Part shown: piece after piece, positions 55,010 to 64,000 of the stretch
Layout of the letters: the number at the start of each line of letters is the position of its first letter
Position numbering within the stretch: position 1 is the first letter of the stretch
From: Allomyces macrogynus ATCC 38327
Taxonomy: Eukaryota > Blastocladiomycota > Blastocladiomycetes > Blastocladiales > Blastocladiaceae
Reading direction: 5' to 3'
Assembly: GCA_000151295.1 (NCBI GenBank)
Contig: GG745331.1
Coordinates: 1,058,586 to 1,122,585, forward strand
Length of the DNA: 64,000 nt
Notes under the pieces: model-generated
What the model saw: only the letters and a program-made list of their open reading frames with translations
Databases searched by the model: none
Told to the model about the DNA's origin: nothing
Position numbers and translations under genes: made by a program

Positions 55010-56075
55010 ATGACAGCCAGCACGACCTGCCCGCCCATTTCCTGCGCGTTCAACGTGCAGAGCCTCAAGAACACGACGCTCGTCGTTGTATGTCCTGATT
55101 CAAGCTTGGCCAACCAGAACCGGCACACTCGCTCGACCGACAATGGCATCAAAAAGTAACCACGGCCATCCTTGTCCAGCCAACCGTATCGACCGGCAAT
55201 GTTCCGCAACTCGTGGCCGACCTCCTCGTCACGTCGCTCGTCAAGGATCCGAAGACCCAGCTCGCGCTCGACCGCGTCGGCGACCTTGGCCACCCGTACC
55301 TGCTCAACATTTGCGGCCCGGACGCGTACGGCGTCAGCGGACGCATTTCGATGCCGTTGGAGGGTGCTTCTTGTCTGACATTTTTGTGCAACTTGGCCAT
55401 TGTTGCTGACGGCCTTCGTCATGATAGTGTACCTTGACCCGCTCCGCAAGATCACGGTCCTGCAGCAGCGCACACCCATTGTCCAAGGCTACTCGGCCGC
55501 GTTCACGCAGTCTCTTGTCGACTGGATCAAGACCGTCGGTTTTGCGCGCGTGCTCGTGGTTGCGTCGTCCGATGCCGCGTTCCGCACCGACACGTTGATT
55601 GAAGGGTGCGTCTCCGAGAGCTTTGTTGAGTGTTCGTCCCTCCGGGTAGTGCTTATTCTCCACCCGGTTAGGACGCCGTCGTTCCGCGTTGTCACCGTAC
55701 CGGGCGAGCACGCGGTCCCGTCTGACCTTGTCGTCAAGCGGCTGGAACCGGATTTCGCGGACGGCAAGCTCAAGGGGTCTTCCAACCTGTCGCATCTCCT
55801 GGCCAGTGCCAAGGCGAGTCTTGCGCCGCAGATCCCGGCCACGGCGCTCGTCGTGTTCACGCTGGAAGGCGGTACGTGGATTGCTCCCTCCCAATTTCTG
55901 CCTTCGCTGGATTGACCCTGTTACGTTTTCATCAGACAACTTGCAGGACACGCTCATGACTTACCAGCACCTGTCCAAGCTCCTCGACCTGCCAGCCAAC
56001 CCGCGCTTCCCGCTCAGCTGGCAAGACCTGTACGGCACCAATCCCTCGACCGATACGATGCGCGAAGTTTACTAG
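55010..56075 (+). CDS. PSMG2: Proteasome assembly chaperone 2
   Basis: PAC2 pairs with PAC1 to assemble the proteasome alpha ring. Exons 55010-55087, 55180-55363, 55428-55605, 55672-55871, 55936-56075; introns 64-92 nt; phases agree; 259 aa, family-typical. LVVPTVSTGNVPQLVADLLV TS is the N-terminal hallmark. It is followed by LALDRVGDLGHPYLLNICGP, PLEVYLDPLRKITVLQQRTP, and SLVDWIKTVGFARVLVVASS DAAFR, which parallels human LLSWVKSSGCARVIVLSSSH. Near the C-terminus DTLMTYQHLSKLLDLPA and PLSWQDLYG match the last helix. The N-terminal 17 residues preceding LKNTTLVV are short, as in fungi. Close head-to-head with MPP6 (275 bases). Confidence 0.9.
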
Positions 56076-56193
56076 GAACCAAAATACAGCCCAAATCATG
56101 CCCCAATCCCGTCATCCCACGCGTCGTCATGGCGCAGTTCTTGTCCACCACTATTCACCATGAAACGACCCAGTAGTCTCTCCTCGCGACGCT

Positions 56194-57708
56194 CTACTTC
56201 GTCGCGGCCGACGCCTTGGTGCACAGCCCGAACTCGGCGACATCCACACGCGCCAAATCAAAGCACTCGCGCTCATTGTACCGCACCGCCACTTCGACCG
56301 CCAACTTCGCAGGCGCGACCCGCGGCTGCCCGCGCACGGGGTTCACGCTTCCCTCGACCGTGATCCACTTGCCCTCCGGCAACGAGTTCACACTGCCCGG
56401 GAACGCTTTCGCGGCCAAGAGCGCGGTGCCCGAGTAGAGCGACACGACCGCGTCGCGCACCGTGCACGTTGGCAAACTGGCAGCGCCACTGCCATTAGCC
56501 GTGGGCGACACGGTCTTAACACGCACACGCGCGACCGCACGCGTGCGTGGCGCCGGCAGGATGGCGCGCGCCGTCTGGAACCCGTACTTGACGAGCCGAC
56601 GGTTGTCGCCAGCGACCACGCGGTCCCGACGCTGCAGGACGGCAGCGCGCGTCGTGTGGCCCGTGGTTGGGTCGCGGACGGTGCGGATCGACGCGTGGCC
56701 GTGCACGCGGGGGAACGAGTAGGCGACGAGGGTGTCGTCGGTCAGGATCGCGGGCAAGAGCGGCGTGCACTGCTGCTTGGGCTTGCGCATGGCCGTGCGG
56801 CGGCGGGTATCGCCGCCGGGGGTCACGGAGACGGAGAACTGCTTGGGCGTGGCCGTGGTCGGCGCCTGCAAGTTGCGTGGGACAGGGTTCTTGCGCTTGA
56901 TCTTGCGCTCGCGGGGCATCGGGCGCCCGCCGGTCGTGCGGGGCTTGCGACCCGCAGCACGGCGAGGACGACGAGGACGCGCAGTGCCGCTGATCGGACG
57001 CTTGCCGCGCTGATGCTGCTTGGGCTTCCCGCCAGCAGGCTGCCACTTAGGTTTCCAGACCACAGGCTTCTTGTTGCCGGGCTTACTCGCTAGCACGTTG
57101 CTACGACGAGGGCGACGCGTGGGAGGGCCGCTCCCCGGCGTGCCGTTGTGAGCGAACGGCGTAGACTGTACCGACGCGGCCATCGACCGGCCGCGCGGGC
57201 CACCCGTCGTCGTCGTCGTGCCGCCCTGGCCCGCGTCCGAAGGCCCGCTCTGCGGTCCGACGCCTGGCGTACGGCGACGCGGCTTCCGCGGCTTCCGCGG
57301 CCGGAAAAACGGCTTGTCAGACGTTGCGACCTGCGGGCGCGCCGGATCAATCATCGGCGGCGCCTGCGGATGCCCGCGCGGACGGTCAACCGCCCCCGCC
57401 GTCGTAGCACGCGGGTTCACCGCTGCCGTACGCGTGGGTGCGGCCCACTTGGTCGTAGGCGTTGCGGTCGCCGTCGTACGCGGCACAGCCTTGAGCACAC
57501 CGCTCGCGCAGGTCATTCCCTTGCCAAGCGGAATCCCGAGCTGGCACGGGTTCACGGGGAACGCGCGCGGATCGAGCGCGGGAGCCGCGTCAGTGCCGTC
57601 GTCGTACGCGGTAAAGTCGTCATCAATGTCGAATTGCGCGTGCGCGTGCGCGACGAGCAGGGCCACGGTCGCGAGAAGAAGGAGCGAGTTCGCAGTGATC
57701 AGCGTCAT
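56194..57708 (-). CDS. Secreted, basic, Pro/Thr-rich protein of unknown function
   Basis: Single exon, 504 aa. Residues 1-24 (MTLITANSLLLLATVALLVA HAHA) form a signal peptide with a likely AHA cleavage site, followed by an acidic QFDIDDDF. Residues 75-300 are disordered and very basic (PRKPRKPRRRTP, RGKRPISGTARPRRPRRAAG). The C-terminal 160 residues look folded: DDTLVAYSFPRVHGHASIRT, RRLVKYGFQTARAILPAP, VSLYSGTALLAAKAFPGSV, GKWITVEGSVNPV and NERECFDLARVDVAEFGLC, suggesting a beta-sandwich, perhaps a DNRLRE-like module. No named family is recognised with certainty; a cell-wall or cyst-wall role is a guess. Confidence 0.7.
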   Translation of the reverse strand: MTLITANSLLLLATVALLVAHAHAQFDIDDDFTAYDDGTDAAPALDPRAFPVNPCQLGIPLGKGMTCASGVLKAVPRTTATATPTTKWAAPTRTAAVNPRATTAGAVDRPRGHPQAPPMIDPARPQVATSDKPFFRPRKPRKPRRRTPGVGPQSGPSDAGQGGTTTTTGGPRGRSMAASVQSTPFAHNGTPGSGPPTRRPRRSNVLASKPGNKKPVVWKPKWQPAGGKPKQHQRGKRPISGTARPRRPRRAAGRKPRTTGGRPMPRERKIKRKNPVPRNLQAPTTATPKQFSVSVTPGGDTRRRTAMRKPKQQCTPLLPAILTDDTLVAYSFPRVHGHASIRTVRDPTTGHTTRAAVLQRRDRVVAGDNRRLVKYGFQTARAILPAPRTRAVARVRVKTVSPTANGSGAASLPTCTVRDAVVSLYSGTALLAAKAFPGSVNSLPEGKWITVEGSVNPVRGQPRVAPAKLAVEVAVRYNERECFDLARVDVAEFGLCTKASAATK

Positions 57709-57757
57709 GGTGGTGGGTGAGGAAGTGTGCGGGCGCTTGGCTAGTCGACGACTTGGT

Positions 57758-57817
57758 GGGACGGCGGGACGTCGGAGGGACGTCGGCGGGACGTCAGTGG
57801 GACGTCAGTGGGACGGA
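57758..57817. repeat. 11-bp-periodic GACGTC repeat upstream of the secreted-protein gene
   Basis: GACGTC starts at 57768, 57779, 57790 and 57801, an exact 11-bp period, inside degenerate units of the form gggacgtcNgN. On the minus strand the last two read TGACGTCCC, half of the bZIP/CRE palindrome. It lies 50-100 bases upstream of the minus-strand ATG at 57708. Confidence 0.75.
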
Positions 57818-58273
57818 ACACTCAATGGCACTGCCGCCACGGTCCGAAAGCTGCGACCGTTGGCCGGGAGCAAGCGTCGAGGACGAGTGGTCGCTGATCT
57901 GGTCAACGGCCGCGGTCGTGTCGCGCTGGTGGTCGTGGTGCAGGTGCTGCAGGACGACCAAACACCGGCTGATCAGACTCATGGGAGAACAGGGAGACGC
58001 GGTCACGTTGTCGTACTGCACAACCAACACTTGATCACCGTCCACGCAGATCAAGGCCGCGAGGACTTTGTCGAACGCCAAGCTCACGAGTGAGTGAACC
58101 AGGAACGCTAAATGTTGGAATTAAACTGAAGTCTCGCTCAGTCAACAATCCGCCGCGACAAGCTGATCCGCCTGCGGCTCCAGCTTGCTCCAAGTTCACT
58201 CCCCCCAATGCAACTGCACGCCCGCACCTGGCACCTCGCGCAACAACCGGCGCAACAGCTCCTCGCGCGCAAT
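57818..58273. other. Intergenic, nothing recognised
   Basis: Between the repeat and the 3' end of the next minus-strand gene. Short ORFs only, without consistent codon use. Confidence 0.45.
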
Positions 58274-59047
58274 TCACTGCTGCATGTGGTCTTGGTATGA
58301 TGCACGCAGCCGCACCACGCGCGCGCGCGCAATCGCGGCGTGCTGCGCCTCCGCGTGAACCCGACGGCGGTGGTCAAGCTCACTCTCGTTCTCCTCGATA
58401 TCTTCGGCCCCCGCAACAGTGAAGAGCCGCGGCAATTGCCCCATCCAGTCGCGCGCGTGCTCTAGTTTGCCCTCAGCGATACGGAGAGCGCGCGTCAGTT
58501 CGGCGTGCTTGGCGGCGTGCTTGACCCGTGCGCGGTGCTGGATCGTCTGCAAGTGGTGGAACTCGCGCTGCAACGGCGCGATGGTCGTCGGATCGAAGAG
58601 GGGCGGCGGGGTCGCGGGCTTCGAGGGAGAGCGGTCGTGGTTGGGCTTGTTCGACTCTTCCGCTTGTGCCGACCCGGGAGAAGTCGCTTGCTCGATCGGC
58701 TCGCGCGATTGTGGCACGGTACAATCATGCGGCGGAGGGGTCACTGGCACAGTGGTATCGGCGAGGCCCGTTGAAGCCGGCGGCAGCGTGTCCTTGACCG
58801 AGGACCGTGGTTGATCTCGATGGTTTTTGTGAGCAAACTCTGTGGATCACTGCCGTCCTCACAAATCCGACCAAAATGCGAAATACAAACCGCTTGCCGG
58901 CCGAATGAAAGCATCAACAATTGCGTCGAGCACGCCTGCATGTCCTCCACCCTGCGCAATCGCCGGACTGGCCGCGACCTGCTCGCCAGACGGCCCATAT
59001 TGATCTTGAAAGTCCATTGGGTCGTTTTCAGCATCGTGAGCGAACAC
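58274..59047 (-). CDS. Hypothetical 240-aa coiled-coil protein
   Basis: Two exons, 58891-59047 and 58274-58839, with a 51-nt intron (gtttgt...ccacag), joined in phase 1. N-terminal part: MFAHDAENDPMDFQDQYGPS then GVLDAIVDAFIRPAS, acidic and helical. Middle: Pro/Ser/Thr-rich linker. From about residue 130 to the end: an almost continuous helix with heptad character (LQREFHHLQTIQHRARVKHA, LTRALRIAEGKLEHARDWMG, ESELDHRRRVHAEAQHAAIA). No family recognised; shape is like small complex-assembly subunits. The intron is shorter than most here, so the join is tentative, but the frame and composition on both sides look coding. Confidence 0.5.
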
Positions 59048-60020
59048 GTCGGGATCTACGGTGCGTTATCCCGACCCATGAAGCATCAGAATGCACTGGT
59101 CCTTACGAAAACGTCACAAATGCGCTCGTAGCTGCAGACTCGCGAGCGGATGCTTTGAGGCCACCGATGTTGTCAAGCTGGGCGGCATCGGCTCTGCACG
59201 CACTGGTCCAAAGCCGTCGACCCAGCTCAGACCGACAGCGAGGCCATGGCGACACAATCCTGGTCACTTTGACGTTTGCTAGCAAATGATCGCGACAAGC
59301 TGCACGGTTTTGATGGTTGATCAACACTCAAACGACTTGCAGCAAGTTGGTCGCTCGAGCGAGGGGAGCGCGTCGTCTCCGCGTTCGTAGTTTGGCAAGA
59401 AAAGGTCTCGGTTGTGGCGGCCTTCGTGGCGGTTCGCGCACACTGCCGTGTTCAACGTCAGCATCCACGAAGCATCAATCCGCCCATCGTTTTTCGGTGG
59501 CGTCCATTTGGCGTCGACGTGTCAAGCAAATGTTCCGCTCCATTGAGATTCCGGTCCAGGCGCACAGGTGGACGATGGCGGTGTGGTGGACACTCATCGA
59601 CATTTGTGGCGACGCACTCCGCCGTTCTGTTCGCGCGTTGTCCAAGAGCGTTGCTCAGCAGCCCGAGGTCCTTGACACGCCCATCGGCGCGTCAGTTGGA
59701 GCATGTCCGTCCATGGGATGATGGCAGCAGTTGGCCGCTCATCCTGCTGCCGCTGGGGCCTCCAGAGTGGAGAGGCGTTGGCCAGGCCGACGGGCGACTG
59801 ACGCCGCAACCCTTTTGCTTGGCACCACATTTCGAGACTTGTGTCCCTCCTCGCCCATGGCATTCATGATCCTTTTGGTGGAGGGTGCGGTGCCGTGCTC
59901 TCTTGCCCTCCCGCAACTCGACCAAACCCCGCCCTTGGCATTGGGAGCGCACCGTCTAAACCGACGCGTCTCACTGCGCCAGTTCGCGTGTTGTGATCGT
60001 GCCTGCCCTGACCGTCATCG
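59048..60020. other. Gene-poor stretch
   Basis: Nearly 1 kb with no supported ORF. Codon use of the open frames is inconsistent and GC is lower than in coding regions. It should contain the promoter of the plus-strand membrane-protein gene at 60021, and possibly an unseen 5' exon. Confidence 0.45.
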
Positions 60021-62070
60021 ATGGCCCCGACCACCGACCCAAGCACCGTGTTCCCGGCGCCGTTTACCGATGCCATGATCATGACGGCCGCGCTGTGCAG
60101 CCCAACCACGGCGGGGGCGGGCTGCCGGTCCATCTTGACGCCACACGGCGCCGCGGCCCGCGACGCGTACGAAAAGCAATGCCGCCCGTCCAAGTGCCCG
60201 GACTTGCAGACGCGATACGATCAGGTCATGGCCGATCACGTCGCGTCCAGAAAGGACTATGTTCAAGCCGGTTCGTGCGTGGTAGAGGGGATTGTTCTGG
60301 TCAGCAATGGACTTTGACGCGTTTCGATTATCAATGATAGGTGAGGACCTCCAGACGTGCGGCATCAACGCGTGTCCCGCCCAATTCGTCGCTGCCTACT
60401 CGATGGTGTGCGTCCGGTTCACGGAACCAGCGTTGCACGCGTTCCTGACGCCGTTGCGCTTGCTGACCATGGCCCCGAGCTACGTTCCCGACGTGCTGCA
60501 AGCCGAGTGGAACCAAACGCGCCACAACGCGCACATCCAGGTCGGGTCATTGCTCGGCATCTGCACCGCGTCCATGCCGATCGGTACGAGGTGCAGCTCA
60601 AGCACGGCCCAGGCGCGTGACGGATTGCCAGCGCCTCAAGTCATTGCGCCTGTCAAGTACCAGACCGAAAACGACCGCTTGTCCGTGGGCCCGTTGGTCA
60701 CCAACTCGACGCTGCCGCAGCTGTTCATCAACAAGGCGCGCATTCCGTCGAGTGGGGTCCTGGACCAGACGTTCCCGCTCAACTACTTTACACCGGGCCC
60801 GTGCGTGAATGGAGTCATTGCGAGCCCGCGGTTCATGGACGATTCGTGCTCGCAAGACGCCGAGTGTCTGCTGGGCTCGTGCGACGGCAACATCTGCCGT
60901 GCGAAAACGCGATCGCTTTTGGCTGCAGGCGTGTTTGATGCTGTGTCCAACGCGACGCTGTCATCGACAAACGCAGGCGCGACGAATTTTCCGACCGACG
61001 ATCTCCTCGGTGTGCTTCCACCACCATCGTCCATTTCGCCCGGGCAGATCGCCCTGATCTTGACGGCACCCGTCCTGCTCATTCTCTTGGCCCTTGCCGT
61101 CTGGCGGCGGCAGCTGCACGTTGAAGACGACGATGACGACGATGCCAAGTCGGGTGTCGTAGTGGTGGATGCGATCGATCCGACGGCTCCCGCAGCGCGC
61201 GAAGCGCGGCTGAGCCCCGCCGACCCGCGCATGCTCGACGACGTCGAGTCGGCCATGAACTCGCGTCGGTCGTCCATGTCCGGGATCGACCCGTCGCTGC
61301 CCAACTACTCACCCTACTCAGCATTGCGCCCGCTGCCGTCGACGGCGCCGCCAAGCTACCCGCCATCCACCCGGTCGACCATGGTCGGGGCGTACAACGG
61401 CGGGCCCAACATCACGGCCATGTCATCCTTGCGGCACGAAGTCGACATTCCACCATGGGCGAGCCCACGCGGGACTCCGCGACCCAGTCCGCGGATAAGC
61501 CCACGCCCGAGCCCGCGCGCGTCGGTCGAGTCGACAGCAAGCGCGCGTCGCAGCGCATACGATGACCGGCCGTGGGAGTCGGCCGAGTCGTTTGAAATGA
61601 CGGGAACGCGGCGCCGGCGCGGCATAAATTCGCGCCCTGGGTCGCGTGCGGCTAGTCCTCGGCGGTCCACATCTCGGTCAGCAAGCCCGCGGCGGTCCAC
61701 GTCGCGGCCAGCGAGCCCGCACCAGGCCACATCACGGTCGGCGAGCCCACACTTGTCGCCATCGCGGTCCGCAAGCCCACACTTATCTCCGTCGCGGTCG
61801 GGCAGTCCGCGATCGCGCGCTGTTAGTCCGAGACCAGCGATAGCGCGTTCTGTGAGCCCGAGGCCGATACCTTCGCGAACCGCAAGTCCGCGACCGTCCA
61901 TGTACCGCGAGGCCATACGCGCATCGAGTCCACGGCCCCCAATGATGGTGCGCGCCTCCAGTCCTCGACCGCGCATCTCGCGCGCCGCGAGTCCACGTCC
62001 AGCAAGCGTGCGATCAGCGCGTATGCATTCAACCAGCGACATTTCACGGTCGGTACGTCGGAGTTGGTGA
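60021..62070 (+). CDS. Single-pass membrane protein with Cys-rich ectodomain and Ser-Pro repeat tail
   Basis: Exons 60021-60270 and 60341-62070 (70-nt intron, gttcgt...gatag), 659 aa. Residues 1-317 contain many Cys (CSPTTAGAGCRS, QCRPSKCPD, LQTCGINACPAQF, DDSCSQDAECLLGSCDGNIC), suggesting a disulfide-bonded extracellular part; the last block resembles a small Cys-knot. TM at about 318-340 (GQIALILTAPVLLILLALAVW RR interrupted here for length) is followed by acidic VEDDDDDD. The tail (340-659) is disordered. From about 530 it is built of S-[AP]-SP repeats such as RSASPHLSPS, SPRRSTSRSAS and SPRPS, rich in Arg and Ser-Pro kinase sites. No signal peptide is seen at this start; an upstream exon could supply one. 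No named family is recognised. Confidence 0.7.
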
Positions 62071-62316
62071 CGCGATGCAGCTTTTCGCAATCTAGGCTGC
62101 AAGATTCATTGCCGTTTTGTACATTTTGAAATTGGCTGCGCTCACCGTCACCATTCCTTCCCTGTCTGATATCTCGGCGTCGCCACGCGACGTAATTGCA
62201 AAGACATATTTTTGCGCACCTCACCATTCTTTCCACCTCTGCAACCGCCCCGTGACACACAACCAACCTCCATCAACCTTCTCCACCGTGTTCTTGGCTT
62301 GTTCCGTTTCGCGCGC

Positions 62317-63087
62317 TTACTTGATGTACATTGCGAGCCCAGCGCTGTGGCCACGACGTTGCTCAGATGGCAACTCCCGCACGTCAACCATCAACTTCAT
62401 GGTTTCCCTCGTCTCTGTTGCTGAGAGGCCCCACAGAAGAATCGACGGCAGTGCTGGTAGACGCGGCACCATGCGTGCCCGACTCATGCGATCCTCTGGA
62501 GGCCGATTCAGCAACTCTGGCGTCTTGGAACAAGTCGGTGACGCTCCCACACTGACCCACCACCGCGCGGAGTATTGCCATCATCCGCTCATCCTCGCAC
62601 CTCGCATCGATCATGTCACGACCGAAATTGAAATCACCAACCAATACGATACCAGCAGCAAGGACTGGCGGGTGCAGGCGCAAGAGCGCTGCGATTTCGA
62701 CGAGCTGGGAGAGGCGCCGCCAGAGTTTGACTTTTGCCACCGCAATGATAAAATGGATGCACGGCCGCGTCGAGGAGGGGGAACCGGGACAGAGCGAGGA
62801 AACCGGATCCACGGAATGATGATTTCACGGCTGATACGGTTAAGGGCACGACAAGTATCGCCAAGTGTTGATCAGCAAATTGGACGAGAAACACAGTGGC
62901 AAGGCATGCGCACCGTACCGTCCACGACGTGAGCGAGCCCATGCTTCATCGCACGCTGTTTCAAAACTTCACGCAGCTTGGGGTCAAATACTTGTTGCAG
63001 GCACAGCACGTCGTACTTGTCAAATGCTCGAGCGGAAAGACGATCAAGACACTCCTGGAAATACTCTTTGGTGCGTAAATTGCTTGT
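62317..63087 (-). pseudogene. Damaged endonuclease/exonuclease/phosphatase-fold gene, sphingomyelinase-like
   Basis: Minus-strand pieces: TKEYFQECLDRLSARAFDKY DVLCLQQVFDPKLREVLKQR (63077-62958), spliced over a 64-nt intron (62831-62894) to VKSSFRGSGFLALSRFPLLD AAVHPFYHCGG. A different frame then gives RLSQLVEIAALL and IVLVGDFNFGRDMID, and a third ends MKLMVDVRELPSEQRRGHSA GLAMYIK (stop 62317). The order of LQE, SRFP, GDFN and a terminal SDH-like motif is that of neutral sphingomyelinases and DNase I-type enzymes. The metal Glu is Gln (LQQ), SDH is RGH, and the central segment with the catalytic His seems deleted. No convincing start upstream. Likely a pseudogene; missed introns could rescue part of it. 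Confidence 0.5.
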
Positions 63088-64000
63088 CTATCGCGATCAT
63101 AACATGCTTGCATTAGTGGGCCATGCGAACATCGTGGGATAGAAGGAAATCACATTCGCGGATGAGAGCGGGTGCATGGAGCCAAAGGAGAAAATCAGGA
63201 AGCGCAGCGAATACTGGCAGCTCGCTTGAGTGTGCGACCGCTATGCGGAGAGGATGTCCCAGGCGCAATGTTGTGTCCACTTGCAGCAAATCCGTTGTCA
63301 AGCTCACTCGTTCGTCACTTGAGACCATGACCGTAAAGCATGCGGGTTTCGATTTTCCCGAGGCAGGAGAAGCAACTGCCATGACACCGCCAAGTGCGCT
63401 GGACGACTCTTTGCGAATAACAATCTTCAAGCTCTGCTCTGAGACGAGCGATGGATGGTGGAAGGCCACGCGATACGCGACAACGTTACGACTTGGTCAG
63501 CATTTCGTCGAAATGAGAAGCTCATGCTCGGAAAGTGAGAATTGCGCACCAAGAAATGGATTCGAAAAGAAAAAGAGATGTGAAGTCGGTGTCACCAAGC
63601 TGAAATGCAAATGCACCTGTCGTGCCCGCCATGTACCCGTTGCAGTTGCAAGACGCAAAGCAGGCTTCGGAATGTAAAGCAGGCTTCGGAACGTGGAGGC
63701 ACGGTAATCGGCGGTACTGTCCACCATCGCCCACTCTCATGGTACTCGGCCACAAGGATCAGCGGGAATATGGTGCTGTTGACCAGCTAAATATCGTCCG
63801 GCATGATGATCTTGCGATACAACGGCTTGCAGTCAAGGAAGTGATGGCTCACTGACCATGTGCAGCAAAGGGCGCGTTTTTCGACCGAACTTGTCTGGCT
63901 GGTCGGAAAGTGTTGGCTTAGTTTCAGCGGGCCGGCACTTGCTTGGAAAACCAGAGCAGCGCATTTGGCCACCGGAATACGGATCAGGGAGATTGATTCG
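63088..64000. other. Window end, no supported gene
   Basis: Open frames on the minus strand up to 63469 may be 5' remnants of the sphingomyelinase-like gene, without recognisable motifs. A direct tandem repeat of about 19 bp (aaagcaggcttcggaaNgt) lies at 63657-63694. Nothing else is seen. Confidence 0.4.

Noticed and set aside
61640..62060. Ser/Arg repeat region considered as an SR splicing-factor gene
   Set aside because: No RRM is present and the same frame contains a clear transmembrane segment and Cys-rich domain upstream.
1..64000. Search for CRISPR, defence islands, prophage or transposon ends
   Set aside because: The window is eukaryotic with intron-bearing housekeeping genes; no regularly spaced repeats, transposases, reverse transcriptase or terminal inverted repeats were recognised.

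Overview
This is nuclear DNA from a GC-rich eukaryote with a compact genome. Genes lie a few hundred bases apart on both strands. Most carry one to five introns of about 60-100 nt, with a few of 150-550 nt. The content is fungal: an NAD-dependent glutamate dehydrogenase of the yeast GDH2 type, Cox5A/Cox6, PET117, MPP6, PDS5 and Rpn1. It also holds genes of flagellated cells: a centrin, a SPATA4-type calponin-homology protein and a possible MDM1-like protein. FANCJ, U2SURP and kinesin-5 are animal-like in their conservation. Together this suggests a zoosporic fungus, most likely Blastocladiomycota (Allomyces/Catenaria-like); that placement is inference. There are no rRNA, tRNA, CRISPR or phage features that I can support.

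Layout. 1-9.1 kb: a tyrosine phosphatase cut by the window edge, PET117, kinesin-5 (5 exons, minus strand) and an unrecognised 468-aa gene. 9.5-12 kb: a SPATA4-type gene followed by coding sequence whose frame is broken in several places. 12.3-17.8 kb: a possible MDM1-like protein, SFT2, COX5A and small hypotheticals. 18-19.4 kb: mostly empty, with one decayed-looking ORF. 19.5-25.4 kb: a 1130-aa coiled-coil membrane protein divergent from a membrane-anchored alpha/beta hydrolase. 25.5-34 kb: COG2, U2SURP, ribosomal protein uL15 and a cytochrome P450. 34.8-46 kb: GDH2, FANCJ helicase, MTRFR, APE1 and centrin. 46.3-56 kb: PDS5, Rpn1, MPP6 and proteasome chaperone PAC2. 56-64 kb: a secreted basic protein, a small coiled-coil protein, a 659-aa single-pass membrane protein with a Ser-Pro-repeat tail, and a damaged endonuclease/sphingomyelinase-fold gene.

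Functional threads are housekeeping: DNA repair (FANCJ, APE1), chromosome cohesion and mitosis (PDS5, kinesin-5, centrin), proteasome assembly and base (PAC2, Rpn1), Golgi traffic (COG2, SFT2), RNA processing (U2SURP, MPP6) and mitochondria (PET117, Cox5A, MTRFR, GDH2). Genes of one pathway are not arranged as operons.

Exon models were built by hand from frame continuity, GT-AG sites and family conservation. Each model was checked for length divisible by three. Where this fails (APE1, COG2) it fails by exactly one base, and this is reported. The strongest oddities are the missing Cdk-site threonine in the kinesin-5 BimC box, replaced catalytic residues in APE1 and in the 62-63 kb gene, a WED instead of WPD loop in the phosphatase, and a splice-donor consensus biased to GTNCGT.
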